A stretch of DNA of 64,000 nucleotides from Mesorhizobium loti (GCA_002356515.1 AP017605.1:2232001-2296000); one strand, 5' to 3'. Shown: positions 1 through 8,976, numbered from the stretch's first letter. Translations and numbers: made by a program. Notes: generated by a model not told the origin, from the letters alone.

Positions 1-483
1 CCGGTCGAAACGATCGTTGGAGACGATACGCGGCACGGCCACCGCAATCGCGCGCAGCGCGCGAAAACTCTTGGCCACCTTGGCCATGGTGGCACGCGCC
101 ACCGAAAGCACGACGGCGCCGACCGCGTCGGCATCGCCGGCTATCGCTTCCGCGATCGGCTCTTCCGCCGACGCCAGCTTCTGTGCATCCATCGAATAGG
201 CGACGGCGCGCACCTGGGCGGCGCCGACATCGATGCCGATCGCGTAGCCGGCGCCCGGACCGATGCCGTAGATCGTCGCCGTGCGGCCGATGGCACCACG
301 CTCAATGCCACGCGAGGCAACGAGGCCGAGTGCGCTCAGTTCCGACACCGCCGCCGACATGGTTGGCTTCGAAAGGTCGAGCATGGCGCCGAGCTTCGGC
401 CGCGTCACCGGCCCATGCGCGGCGAGCACGCGCAGCACGGCGCGGGCGCTGTCGGTCAGATTGGGGATTTCCGCAGCCGCCAT
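1..483 (-). CDS. ROK family transcriptional regulator (partial, C-terminus outside window)
   Basis: The visible 161 residues begin MAAAEIPNLTDSARAVLRVL and carry a MarR-like winged helix (about residues 8-65, with KLGAMLDLSKPTMSAAVSEL as the helix-turn-helix). The start of a ROK sugar-kinase-like domain follows (YAIGIDVGAAQVRAVAYS). Members of this family repress sugar uptake genes and release DNA when they bind a sugar or sugar phosphate. The gene lies downstream of the kinase and SIS-domain genes on the same strand. It is the natural repressor of that arm and of the divergent ABC importer. The ATG at 481-483 is the first plausible start. The rest of the ROK domain lies beyond base 1, so intactness cannot be judged. 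Confidence 0.85.
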   Translation of the reverse strand, partial: MAAAEIPNLTDSARAVLRVLAAHGPVTRPKLGAMLDLSKPTMSAAVSELSALGLVASRGIERGAIGRTATIYGIGPGAGYAIGIDVGAAQVRAVAYSMDAQKLASAEEPIAEAIAGDADAVGAVVLSVARATMAKVAKSFRALRAIAVAVPRIVSNDRFDR

Positions 484-623
484 CTCAGCCGTTCGACCTT
501 TTGCCTGAAATCCTGTCTCCAGTCGGTGAAAGCGCGATTGCCGCCCCGACTCGAAAGCCGCATCCCGTTCTCAATGCCCCATTGCCAGGCGGTTTGGCAA
601 TTTCCACGATCCGGACAGCGGCG

Positions 624-1646
624 TCAGACTTCGGTCGGGGACCACGGCTTCAGCTTGATATCGGTCTGGCGGTAGCGGAACACGATGTCGGTGAGGCCGG
701 CCGCGTCCTGCATGTCGCCGACAATGAGCTGGATGGCGATGATCTCCAGTATGGCGTCGGCGATGGCGTTGCCGAGCGCCGGAATGGGGATCACCACCAG
801 CCTGTCGGCTGGGGCGACATCGCCGCGCCGCGTCACCAGCACCGAAGGACAGCCCAGCGCGGCGACATCTTGCGCGATCTTGACCTCGCGGCCATCGCCG
901 ATGGCGATCAACCCCGTCGCCGCATCCTGCGATTCCATCGGCCCGTGCAGATAGTTCAGCGTGTCCCATCCCGATGCCGGCACCCGGACGGCCTCGCGGA
1001 TCAGCATCGCCGCCTCGCCGGCATTGGCGAAGCAGACGCCGGCGCCGACGATGTCGATGGATGTTCTGCCCTGCAGCAGCCGTGCCGCCTGCCCGGCAGC
1101 GCTTTGCGCACCGGAGAGAACGGTGGCGACAGCGGCAGGCAAACGCGCCCAGTCAAAACTGTTGCCGGCGAGCCTGTCGATCAGCATGCCAAGCGCCAGC
1201 AAGGTCCCGGTATAGCCGGTGGAACTCGCGCCATTGTCGGCCCCGGAGTCCGTGGCAAGCACTGCGCCGGTGAGTTCAGCCAGCGGATTGTCGCTGCCAC
1301 GGCACACCGCCAGGCGGGGCGACGCCGACGCCTCGCGCATGACATCAGAGATTTCGCGACTCTGCCCGGAGGCCGACAGCGCGATGAACGCATCGGCGGC
1401 CGCATCCGTCCGGCCATAAAGATCGGTCGGCGTATAGGCAAAAGCCTTGATGCCGGAGGCGCGCAGATAGTGCGCGCCAACAAGGGCCGCCTGGTAGCTG
1501 GCGCCGATGCCGGCAAGCCCGATCGTCTTGCCGCCAAAAGCGCTGAGATCAAGATCGTCAAGCGCCCCCGCCACCGAACGCCTGCCGATTTCGAGACTTT
1601 CCGTCTGGCGCGCCACCGCCTCGCGGTAGCCGATACGCTTCATCAT
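624..1646 (-). CDS. SIS domain protein, sugar-phosphate isomerase/deaminase-like
   Basis: This 340-residue protein has two SIS (sugar isomerase) domains, as in the isomerase half of GlmS and in AgaS-type amino-sugar deaminases. The first is marked by GLAGIGASYQAALVGAHYL and SASGQSREISDVM (the Ser-rich phosphosugar loop), and the second by DIVGAGVCFANAGEAAML. It is expected to act in the cytosol on a phosphorylated amino sugar or ketose. Its stop-to-start junction with the kinase gene is immediate (the start codon ends at 1646 and the kinase stop begins at 1647), so the two are co-transcribed and probably act in sequence: phosphorylation, then isomerisation or deamination. The start may be the first or second of two adjacent ATGs. 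The exact substrate is not readable from sequence. Confidence 0.82.
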   Translation of the reverse strand: MMKRIGYREAVARQTESLEIGRRSVAGALDDLDLSAFGGKTIGLAGIGASYQAALVGAHYLRASGIKAFAYTPTDLYGRTDAAADAFIALSASGQSREISDVMREASASPRLAVCRGSDNPLAELTGAVLATDSGADNGASSTGYTGTLLALGMLIDRLAGNSFDWARLPAAVATVLSGAQSAAGQAARLLQGRTSIDIVGAGVCFANAGEAAMLIREAVRVPASGWDTLNYLHGPMESQDAATGLIAIGDGREVKIAQDVAALGCPSVLVTRRGDVAPADRLVVIPIPALGNAIADAILEIIAIQLIVGDMQDAAGLTDIVFRYRQTDIKLKPWSPTEV

Positions 1647-2576
1647 TCAAACAACTCCAATCGACGGGGACAGGTCCTGGCCAACGAGCAGCCGCCTGGC
1701 CAAGGCGACCGCGCCAAGCACCGGCGGCTCGCGCAGCAGCAGCACCTGGCTCGACGGTGACACCTTCGCCATCGCCTCGACAAATGCCGTCATCAGCATC
1801 GGCTGCTCTGAAATGACACCGCCGCCAGCCACGACAAGGGCGGGATTGGCGCCGCGTTCGATCAAGAGTTCGACCAATGCGGCCAACCCTGCCCCACCTT
1901 CCCTGATGACGCGGATGGCCAGCGCCGAGCCGGCATTCGCCGCGTCGAACACGGCATTGGCATAGCGGCCCCAGACCGCCGCCCCGCGCGTTTCGTTGAG
2001 CAGGATGCCAAGCTTGGTCTGGTCGTCTGTATCGAGCTCGCGCATCAGCGCGGCAATCAGAGGGTCGCCATCCCGGCCCCGGTCGAGGCTGTACCGGATC
2101 GCCTTGGCCGCCTCGCGCACCAAGGCCGGCGCGCTACCCTCGTCGCCGAGGATCCAGCCCCAGCCGCCGGCGGCCAGCATCTTGCCATCGGCCGTGCGCG
2201 CCACCGCGATCGAGCCGGTGCCGGCGACGACGCCGATGCCGTCGACATGGCCAGCGGCAGGCACCATCAGTTCGGCATCGTTGACGACCTGCACCAAACC
2301 ACCGGTCCGCGCGGCCAGCAGCGCCTGGAACCGTTGGCATTGTTCGTCCGTGTCGCAACCGTGGGCGCCGACCGCCATGGCCGCTGGTGCAACGCCCCCG
2401 CACAATCCGGCAACGATCCCGGTCAGCGTCTCGGCATCGGTCTCCATCTGGCGAATGCGCCAGCTCTCTGTCACCAGCACCTCATCGGCGATCGTGTGCT
2501 CGCCCTGGCACGCCACGATACGCGTCTTGGTGCCGCCTATGTCCACGCCTGCAATGATTTTCTGGGTCACCGACAT
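1647..2576 (-). CDS. BadF/BadG/BcrA/BcrD-type kinase, N-acetylglucosamine kinase-like
   Basis: This is a 309-residue ASKHA-fold kinase. The N-terminal phosphate-1 motif is IIAGVDIGGTKTRIV. A central VDGIGVVAGTGSIAVAR corresponds to the phosphate-2 region, and the adenosine motif is VVAGGGVISEQPML. Length and motifs fit eukaryote-type GlcNAc kinases of the BadF family, which phosphorylate an imported amino sugar. It is the first gene of a minus-strand operon with the SIS gene and then the ROK regulator, and it diverges from an ABC importer. The candidate ROK operator lies 48 bases upstream of its ATG. GlcNAc is only the family's usual substrate; glucosamine or another hexosamine is equally possible. 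Confidence 0.82.
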   Translation of the reverse strand: MSVTQKIIAGVDIGGTKTRIVACQGEHTIADEVLVTESWRIRQMETDAETLTGIVAGLCGGVAPAAMAVGAHGCDTDEQCQRFQALLAARTGGLVQVVNDAELMVPAAGHVDGIGVVAGTGSIAVARTADGKMLAAGGWGWILGDEGSAPALVREAAKAIRYSLDRGRDGDPLIAALMRELDTDDQTKLGILLNETRGAAVWGRYANAVFDAANAGSALAIRVIREGGAGLAALVELLIERGANPALVVAGGGVISEQPMLMTAFVEAMAKVSPSSQVLLLREPPVLGAVALARRLLVGQDLSPSIGVV

Positions 2577-2623
2577 CCACCGCGCACGCCGGACGAAGCA
2601 GGTCGCCTCGTCTCAATTCACAT

Positions 2624-2646
2624 TAGTTAGGAAACTTTACAAACTA
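2624..2646. promoter_or_regulatory. Candidate ROK repressor operator
   Basis: This 23-base imperfect palindrome (outer arms TAGTT and AACTA, A/T-rich centre around GGAAACTTTAC) lies between the kinase start (2576) and the substrate-binding protein start (2722). Ten of 13 positions match between the overlapping half-sites. ROK-family repressors bind A/T-centred dyads of this size, and a ROK gene lies in the same locus. Control of both divergent arms is inferred. Confidence 0.5.
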
Positions 2647-2721
2647 TCTTCCCAGACGGCAAGAACTATGATTTGATAATCGTCGTAAAAAGCGCATCAA
2701 GCGCGATTGGGAGATTGCAAC

Positions 2722-3972
2722 ATGAGCAGGAGAAGGATTGGGCTGGCCCTCGCGGCCGCGTCTTTCGCATGGGGATTGGCAGCCAGCGTGGCGCACGCCA
2801 CCGACATCTCGTTCTGGACCTGGCGCCAGGAAGACAAGGCCGCCTACAACGAACTTTTCGCCGATTTCACCAAGGCCAACCCGGACATCCATGTGAAGTT
2901 CGAGTCGTTCCCGGATGAGAACTATCCGACGATCGTTTCGACCGCGCTGGCCGCCGGCAAGGGCGGTGACGTCATCCACACCCACGCCTATGGCTGGCTC
3001 GAGCAGTTCGTGAAGGCCGGCTATTTCGAGCCTCAGGATCTGACCACGGTGCCTTCACTCGCCAACCAGCCCGCCGATGCGCTGGTGGCCGGCACCTACC
3101 GCGCCGACAAGAAGGTCTATTCCTTGCCCTTCGCCTCGCAGACGCTCGGCCTGTTCATCAACAAGGACGTCTTCGCCAAGGCCGGGCTGACCCCGCCGAC
3201 CACATGGGACGAGTTCATAACCGTCAGCAAGGCGCTGAAGGACAAGGGCATTTACCCCTTGGCCAACGGCATGGGCACCAGCTGGTTCAACGAGATGTTC
3301 GTGGCCATCTTCACCAATCCGTTCCTCGGCCAGGAGTTCGTCAGTGACCTGACCTCGGGCAAGACCACCTTCAAGGACCCGCGCTATGTCGCGGCACTCG
3401 GCAAGCTGCTCGAATTGCGCGACTACATGCCGCCCGGTTTCGAAGGCATCGACTACGACACAGCGGGCCAGCTGTTCATCAGCGGCAAGGCGGCGATGCT
3501 GGCCGGCGGCAGCTTCGACATCGCCACCTACAGAAGCCAGAACCCGGCCATCAACATGGACTTCGTCGCCCCGCCCATGGCCAAGGCCGGCGACACGCCG
3601 CAGGTGACCAAGTTCTTCGACGGCGGTTACGCGGTCAACGCCAAGTCAGCCAACAAGGAGGCGGCGCTCAAGCTGGTCAACTGGATGGGCACCAAGGAAT
3701 TTGGCGACAAGTTTTCCGCCTTGCTCGGCAACATCTCGCCCATCAAGGGCGTCGTCATCAAGGACGAGCTTCTCGCCCATGTCGCCAAGTTGAACGAAAC
3801 CGCCATGCCGCATATCAATGTCGTCTACTTCCGTTTCGAGAAGCCGACGGGATCGGAGCTGCTGCAGGGTGACATCACCAAGATGATGTCGGGTTCGATC
3901 ACCCCGGACCAGCTGGCGGCCGACCTGACCAGCGGCCTCGCCAAATGGTACAAGCCTTTCCAGGGCAAGTGA
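2722..3972 (+). CDS. ABC transporter substrate-binding protein, family 1 (sugar)
   Basis: This is a periplasmic solute-binding protein of about 416 residues. It opens with an n-region MSRRR, a hydrophobic core and a likely signal-peptidase cut after ASVAHA. The mature protein starts TDISFWTWRQEDKAAYNELF, the usual beginning of family 1 (MalE/UgpB-like) binding proteins. I chose the ATG at 2722 because GGGAG at 2709-2713 gives a good ribosome binding site; the in-frame TTG at 2707 would put extra residues before the signal peptide. It heads an operon with two permeases, a BKACE enzyme and an ATPase. The imported ligand is probably a sugar or amino sugar, judging by the divergent kinase and SIS genes. 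Confidence 0.9.
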   Translation: MSRRRIGLALAAASFAWGLAASVAHATDISFWTWRQEDKAAYNELFADFTKANPDIHVKFESFPDENYPTIVSTALAAGKGGDVIHTHAYGWLEQFVKAGYFEPQDLTTVPSLANQPADALVAGTYRADKKVYSLPFASQTLGLFINKDVFAKAGLTPPTTWDEFITVSKALKDKGIYPLANGMGTSWFNEMFVAIFTNPFLGQEFVSDLTSGKTTFKDPRYVAALGKLLELRDYMPPGFEGIDYDTAGQLFISGKAAMLAGGSFDIATYRSQNPAINMDFVAPPMAKAGDTPQVTKFFDGGYAVNAKSANKEAALKLVNWMGTKEFGDKFSALLGNISPIKGVVIKDELLAHVAKLNETAMPHINVVYFRFEKPTGSELLQGDITKMMSGSITPDQLAADLTSGLAKWYKPFQGK

Positions 3973-3973
3973 C

Positions 3974-4909
3974 ATGAACAGCGGCCGGCGCCACACGAAA
4001 AAAGCCTTTCCGTGGCGCCGGTCACTTTGGATCGCGTCCCTGCTGACACCGGCCCTGGTGGTCATGGTGCTGTTCGTGCTCTGGCCGCTGCTCTCGGCCT
4101 TCCGCCTTGCCTTCTATGAGTTCAACGGCTTGCAGCCGACCGGATTCATCGGCTTCGAGAACTTCCGCAAGGTGCTGTTCGAACAGCCTTATAGCGACTG
4201 GACCTACAATGCGCTGAAGCACAACATCATCGCCTTCGCGGCGCTGATGGTGTTCGAGAACGGCACCGCCTTCCTGCTCGCTTACGCGCTGTTGAAAGCG
4301 CTGCCCGGCCATCGCATCCACCAGGTCATCGTCTTTCTTCCCGTCGTGCTGTCTGCGGTCATCGTCGGCTTCCTGTGGAAACTCTTCCTGCATCCGCTAT
4401 TCGGGCTGGTGAACCAGACGCTGGCGCTGGTCGGCATCGGCGCCATCCCATGGCTCGGCAATGAACACACAGCACTCGGCAGCGTGTTGTTCGCCAACAT
4501 CTGGCACTGGCTCGGCTTTCCGACCCTGGTGCTTTTGGCCGGCATGCAACGCGTCAGCAAGGAAGTGATCGAGGCCGCCCGCCTCGACGGCGCCGGCGAC
4601 TATGCGCTGATGACGAAGATTATCTGGCCGCTGATTGCGCCGAGCGTCACCATCGTCACCATCCTGACCTTCATCGGCAGCTTCAACTGGTTCGAGATCC
4701 CCTACGTCATGGCCGGCCTCACCGGTTCGCCCGGCGGCGCCACCGACGTGCTCGGCCTCTATTTCTACCGCACCGCCTTCGGCTCGACGACGACCGGCAT
4801 CCAGGATTTCGGCCAGGGCAGCGCGCTGGCCGTGATGATGTTCATCATCGTTGCCGGCGTCACCGCAATCGCGCTTCGCTACTTGCGCCGTCGAGAGATC
4901 GAATTGTGA
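3974..4909 (+). CDS. ABC transporter permease (MalF/UgpA type)
   Basis: This 311-residue inner-membrane permease has about six transmembrane segments. The first runs at about residues 16-38 (LWIASLLTPALVVMVLFVLW). The cytoplasmic EAA loop that docks with the ATPase appears as EVIEAARLDGAGDYALMTKI. It follows the binding-protein stop by one base and overlaps the next permease by four bases (GTGA), so translation is coupled. In this family the MalF-type subunit pairs with a MalG-type subunit to form the channel. Confidence 0.92.
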   Translation: MNSGRRHTKKAFPWRRSLWIASLLTPALVVMVLFVLWPLLSAFRLAFYEFNGLQPTGFIGFENFRKVLFEQPYSDWTYNALKHNIIAFAALMVFENGTAFLLAYALLKALPGHRIHQVIVFLPVVLSAVIVGFLWKLFLHPLFGLVNQTLALVGIGAIPWLGNEHTALGSVLFANIWHWLGFPTLVLLAGMQRVSKEVIEAARLDGAGDYALMTKIIWPLIAPSVTIVTILTFIGSFNWFEIPYVMAGLTGSPGGATDVLGLYFYRTAFGSTTTGIQDFGQGSALAVMMFIIVAGVTAIALRYLRRREIEL

Positions 4910-5754
4910 GCGCAGTGGTCGGCACCAAGCAAACAGGCGAGCTGTTGAAGAACGGCGCCATCCAGCTGATGCTGGCGATCAACGCCGTCATCATGATCTA
5001 TCCGCTGTTCGTCATGGTGATGTCGTCCTTCAAGACCAATGCCGAGATCTTCTCCTCGCCCTTCGCCTTGCCCGCGCATTTTTCGCTGGCCAATGCCGAG
5101 CGTGTGTGGAGCGAAACCAATTTCGTCCGTTACCTCGCCAATTCCGTCGGCATCACCATGGCCGCGGTGGCGATGATCCTTCTGTTCAGCACCATGGCCG
5201 CCTACGCGATCGCCCGCTACCAGTTCCGGCTGAGCGCGCTGGTGCTGATGTTCTTCCTGAGCGGCATGACCGTGCCGTTGAAACTGGCGATCATTCCGCT
5301 GTTCATCCAGCTGGATTCGCTTGGCCTGGTCGACAGCTATGCCGGCCTCGTGCTGGTCTATGTCGCCATGGGCATTCCCTCGGCGGTGTTCATCATGACC
5401 GGTTTCCTGCGAACCTTGCCGCGCGAACTGGAAGAATCGGCGCGCATGGACGGCGCCAGCGAGTTTCGCATCATGCGCTCGATCATGCTGCCGCTGGCGC
5501 GACCGGCGCTGGTCATCGTGGCGATCCAGAACGCCGTGCCGATCTGGAATGATTTCTTCTTCCCGCTGGTGTTGATCACCTCGGACAATCTCAAGACGCT
5601 GCCGCAGGGCCTCACCGTCTTCGTCGGCGAGTTCACCACCGACTGGGGCGTGCTGTTCACCGGACTCACGTTGGCGGCACTGCCGATCACGCTGCTCTAC
5701 ATCGTGCTGTCGAAGCAGTTCATCTCGGGCATCACCCAAGGCGCAGTAAAATAG
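4906..5754 (+). CDS. ABC transporter permease (MalG/UgpE type)
   Basis: This 282-residue second permease of the importer starts at a GTG that overlaps the preceding stop. It has about six membrane helices, and the EAA motif is seen as RELEESARMDGASEFRIMRS. The C-terminus ends YIVLSKQFISGITQGAVK, a typical MalG-type tail that contacts the ATPase. It forms a heterodimer with the upstream permease. The next gene begins about 16 bases downstream in the same orientation. Confidence 0.92.
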   Translation: MSAVVGTKQTGELLKNGAIQLMLAINAVIMIYPLFVMVMSSFKTNAEIFSSPFALPAHFSLANAERVWSETNFVRYLANSVGITMAAVAMILLFSTMAAYAIARYQFRLSALVLMFFLSGMTVPLKLAIIPLFIQLDSLGLVDSYAGLVLVYVAMGIPSAVFIMTGFLRTLPRELEESARMDGASEFRIMRSIMLPLARPALVIVAIQNAVPIWNDFFFPLVLITSDNLKTLPQGLTVFVGEFTTDWGVLFTGLTLAALPITLLYIVLSKQFISGITQGAVK

Positions 5755-5770
5755 ACGAGGATCCTTTCAC

Positions 5771-6703
5771 GTGGCGTACCAGAACAAGATCATCATCACC
5801 TGCGCCGTCACCGGCTCGATCCACACGCCGTCAATGTCGCCGCATCTGCCGGTGAGCGCGCAAGAGATCGCCGATGCCGCGATCGGCGCGGCCGAGGCCG
5901 GTGCGGCCATCGTCCATCTGCATGCGCGCAATCCCGCCGATGGCCGGCCCGACCAGTCGACCGAGGCCTTCGCGCCCTTCCTGAAAGTGATCAAGCAACG
6001 CTCGGACTGCGTTATCAACATCACCACCGGCGGGGCCGCGACGATGAGCGTCGAGGAACGGGTCAAGCCGGCGGCGACCTTCGCGCCGGAAGTCGCCTCG
6101 CTCAACATGGGCTCGATGAATTTCGGCCTCTATCCGATGCTGGAGCGCTTCAAGACCTTCGAGCATGACTGGGAGCGCCCCTATCTCGAAGGCTCGCGCG
6201 ACCGCATCTTCCGCAACACCTTCGGCGATATCGAGCACATCCTGCGCACCTGCGCTGAAAACGGCACGCGTTTCGAGATCGAGTGCTACGACATTGGCCA
6301 TCTCTACACGCTTGCCCATTTCGTTGAGCGCGGCCTGGTCAAGGCGCCGTTCTTCGTCCAGAGCGTGTTCGGCATTCTGGGCGGCATCGGCACCCATCCG
6401 GAGGACGTCGCGCATATGAAGCGCACCGCCGACCGCCTGTTCGGGCAGGATTACCATTGGTCGGTGCTAGGCGCCGGCCGCAGCCAGTTGCCGATCGCCA
6501 CCCAGGCGATCGCGCTCGGCGGCAATGTGCGTGTCGGGCTGGAGGACTCGCTGTGGATCGGCAAGGGTCAGTTGGCGAAATCCAACGCCGAGCAGGTGCT
6601 CAAGGTGCGCCAGATCATCGAGGGGCTCGGCGCCTCGGTGGCCACCCCTGACGAGGCGCGGCAGATCCTGCAGCTCAAGGGCGGCGATAAGGTCTCTTTC
6701 TAG
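5771..6703 (+). CDS. BKACE family enzyme (beta-keto acid cleavage, DUF849)
   Basis: This 310-residue TIM-barrel protein belongs to the family of Kce, the 3-keto-5-aminohexanoate cleavage enzyme. These Zn-dependent enzymes condense a beta-keto acid with acetyl-CoA and exchange the acyl group. The metal-binding HxH is visible as IVHLHARN (His49, His51), and a conserved late acidic residue lies in NVRVGLEDSLW (Glu258). The start is GTG at 5771. Its place inside a sugar-type ABC operon, between the permease and ATPase genes, is unusual and suggests that the imported compound yields a beta-keto acid. Family assignment is firm; the substrate is unknown. Confidence 0.88.
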   Translation: MAYQNKIIITCAVTGSIHTPSMSPHLPVSAQEIADAAIGAAEAGAAIVHLHARNPADGRPDQSTEAFAPFLKVIKQRSDCVINITTGGAATMSVEERVKPAATFAPEVASLNMGSMNFGLYPMLERFKTFEHDWERPYLEGSRDRIFRNTFGDIEHILRTCAENGTRFEIECYDIGHLYTLAHFVERGLVKAPFFVQSVFGILGGIGTHPEDVAHMKRTADRLFGQDYHWSVLGAGRSQLPIATQAIALGGNVRVGLEDSLWIGKGQLAKSNAEQVLKVRQIIEGLGASVATPDEARQILQLKGGDKVSF

Positions 6704-6714
6704 GGAAAACACGA

Positions 6715-7773
6715 ATGAGTGCGCTCACCATATCTGGCGTCGAGAAAGCCTATGGCAAGGCCAGGGTTATCCACGGCGTGTCGGTCGACATCGCGTCGGG
6801 TGAATTCGTCATCCTGGTCGGGCCATCCGGCTGCGGCAAGTCGACTTTGCTCAGGATGATCGCCGGGCTGGAGGACATCAGCGCCGGCGAGATCGCGCTC
6901 GAAGGCAAGGTCATCAACGACGTCGCGCCAAAGTCACGCGACATCGCCATGGTGTTCCAGAACTATGCGCTCTACCCGCATATGACGGTGCGCGAGAACA
7001 TGGCCTTCGCGCTGACGCTGAAGAAGACGGACAAAAGCGAGATCGACGCCAAGATCATGCGCGCCGCGACGATCCTCGGACTGCAGGATTTGCTGGAGCG
7101 CTATCCGCGCCAGCTCTCCGGCGGGCAGCGCCAGCGTGTCGCCATGGGCCGCGCCATCGTGCGCGATCCCAAAGTCTTCCTGTTCGACGAGCCGCTCTCC
7201 AACCTCGACGCCAAGCTGCGCGTGCAGATGCGCACCGAAATCAAGGCACTGCACCAGCGCCTGGGAACCACCATCGTCTACGTCACCCACGACCAGGTCG
7301 AAGCGATGACCATGGCCGACAAAATCGTCGTCATGAATGGCGGCATCGTCGAACAGGTCGGCGCGCCGCTCGACCTCTACGACCGGCCGGCCAATCTGTT
7401 CGTTGCCCAGTTCATCGGCTCGCCGTCGATGAACATCCTGCAAGGCCGCACCACGGCGGACGGTTTTATCGCCAGCGACGGCACCGTGTTTCCGCTGCCG
7501 GCGCTGGGCCGGGGCGAAAGCGCTGCTGCCTGGGGCATCCGGCCCGAACATCTCAGGCTCTCCGACAGCGGCGTGCCGGCGGTGGTCGAAGTGGTCGAGC
7601 CGACCGGCTCGGAAACCCTTGTCATGGCCAAAGCCGGGAGCAACACGCTGAGCGCGCTGCTGCGCGAACGCATTCGCGTGATACCGGGCCAACAGGTTTT
7701 CCTCGCGCCGGACCTAACCCAGTTGCACCTGTTCAACGCCGAGGATCGGCGCATCACATCCACGGTGCAGTGA
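6715..7773 (+). CDS. ABC transporter ATP-binding protein (UgpC/MalK type)
   Basis: This 352-residue ATPase energises the importer. It has Walker A GPSGCGKST (near residue 37), a Q-loop at MVFQNYALYPHMTV, signature LSGGQRQRVAMGRA, Walker B VFLFDEPLSNLD and the switch His in YVTHDQVEAMTM. The C-terminal OB-fold (TOBE) region from about residue 235 includes GIRPEHLRL, typical of MalK/UgpC. It is the last gene of the operon that starts at 2722. Ligand specificity is set by the binding protein. Confidence 0.95.
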   Translation: MSALTISGVEKAYGKARVIHGVSVDIASGEFVILVGPSGCGKSTLLRMIAGLEDISAGEIALEGKVINDVAPKSRDIAMVFQNYALYPHMTVRENMAFALTLKKTDKSEIDAKIMRAATILGLQDLLERYPRQLSGGQRQRVAMGRAIVRDPKVFLFDEPLSNLDAKLRVQMRTEIKALHQRLGTTIVYVTHDQVEAMTMADKIVVMNGGIVEQVGAPLDLYDRPANLFVAQFIGSPSMNILQGRTTADGFIASDGTVFPLPALGRGESAAAWGIRPEHLRLSDSGVPAVVEVVEPTGSETLVMAKAGSNTLSALLRERIRVIPGQQVFLAPDLTQLHLFNAEDRRITSTVQ

Positions 7774-7802
7774 ACGAGCGCCCTGTTGGCTTTGGCTGGA
7801 GG

Positions 7803-8102
7803 CTAGCCGATGAAATGCCTGAGCAGCCCCGCCGAGGCGACCCCGATCAGCACGGTCGGCAGCATGGACAACCGCATCGCCGCGACAAAAGTGATGGCCA
7901 GCGCCAGCAGATCGGCTGGGTTCTTCGACACGAACGCCGGCGCGATAACCGAGATCAGCACGCAGCCTGGTGCCGCTTCCATCACCGCCGTGGCGCGAGC
8001 ACTGAGCACGCGGTTGCGCAGCACGACATAGCCGCCGATCCGGGTGAGATAGGTGACGCCGGCCATCAGAACGATGGTGAGAAGGGTTGCCATGTCGATC
8101 AT
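7803..8102 (-). CDS. azlD: AzlD family protein, small subunit of branched-chain amino acid exporter
   Basis: This 99-residue hydrophobic protein has three to four membrane helices and the AzlD signature TYLTRIGGYVVLRN near the N-terminus. AzlD works with AzlC to export branched-chain amino acids or toxic analogues. Its ATG overlaps the azlC stop by four bases (ATGA), so translation is coupled. An alternative start at the second Met (MATLL) would shorten it by three residues. The divergent Lrp-type gene upstream of azlC is the likely regulator. Confidence 0.88.
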   Translation of the reverse strand: MIDMATLLTIVLMAGVTYLTRIGGYVVLRNRVLSARATAVMEAAPGCVLISVIAPAFVSKNPADLLALAITFVAAMRLSMLPTVLIGVASAGLLRHFIG

Positions 8103-8833
8103 GCCTCACCTGCCATCAGCCAGGCAGCGGCGAGCCCCGACACCGCGCCCGCCGCGACATACCAGGCGCCGGGAATGAAGAGATAGACAAGGGCGGCGGC
8201 GACCAGGCTGACCAGCCACGGCCGCGCCGCCGAAACACTTTTCCACATGCCGCGCATCAGCACCAGGAAGACGGCCGGAAACGCCATGTCGAAACCATAG
8301 GTCTCGACATGACCGAGCATCGGCCCGAGCAAGGCGCCGAGCGTGGTGAAGGAAACCCAGGTCAGATACATCGCCAGCGCCGCGCCCATATAGTAGCGCG
8401 GGCTGAAGGCCGGCGTGATCCCGGCGGCAGCGCGCTGCTTGGCATCGGCCAGGCCCAGCGCCCAGCTTTCGTCGCACAGGAAGAACAGCGCCGGAAACAC
8501 CTTGCGCCGCGGCAGGTCGCGCAGGAACGGCGCGAGTGCTGCTCCCATCAGCAGATGCCGGCTGTTGACCAGGAAGGTGATGGCGACGATGAGCAGGATA
8601 TGCGGTGGCGACGTCCACAACTGGATCGCCGCGAATTCCGAGCCGCCGGCGAAGTTCAGCCCCGTCATCATGGACAGTTCGAGCGTGCTCAACCCTTTCT
8701 GTGTGGCCTGGGCGCCAAGCACCAGCGCATAGGGGATGGTGCCGAGCAGCACCGGCGCGCACGATGCCACGCCCCGGCGGAACTCGGATCCCGAGCCATC
8801 GCCCGCCGCTTCGATTGTCTGTGAAATGCTCAT
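8099..8833 (-). CDS. azlC: AzlC family permease, branched-chain amino acid exporter
   Basis: This membrane protein of about 244 residues begins MSISQTIEAAGDG. AzlC-family landmarks are ASCAPVLLGTIPYALVLGAQA, then GLNFAGGSEFAAIQLW and FLVNSRHLLMGAALAPF. I chose the ATG at 8831-8833; the open frame runs 30 residues further upstream, but that part is low-complexity and unlike the family. It is the large subunit of the AzlCD exporter, followed by azlD with a four-base overlap. It diverges from an Lrp/AsnC regulator, the usual control for this exporter. Confidence 0.88.
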   Translation of the reverse strand: MSISQTIEAAGDGSGSEFRRGVASCAPVLLGTIPYALVLGAQATQKGLSTLELSMMTGLNFAGGSEFAAIQLWTSPPHILLIVAITFLVNSRHLLMGAALAPFLRDLPRRKVFPALFFLCDESWALGLADAKQRAAAGITPAFSPRYYMGAALAMYLTWVSFTTLGALLGPMLGHVETYGFDMAFPAVFLVLMRGMWKSVSAARPWLVSLVAAALVYLFIPGAWYVAAGAVSGLAAAWLMAGEA

Positions 8834-8976
8834 GCTCAGCCGTCGGCGGGCCTCGCGGCCGCCGCTTCCCTGCGTTTGAACTCTCGTGATACCGGCGGCA
8901 ACCATACCCACACCGCTCCGCAATTTGGTTGCGAAGATTGTTGTTTTTCACCCATTTTTGGCATTGAGTGTCACTC

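Noticed and set aside
581..601. ATTGCCA/TGGCAAT hairpin after the SIS gene
   Set aside because: Seven-pair stem without a U tail; too weak to call a terminator, and the ROK gene follows on the same strand.
183..1760. A 525-codon open frame opposite the ROK and SIS genes
   Set aside because: Arg-rich low-complexity translation with no domain; explained by the genes on the other strand.
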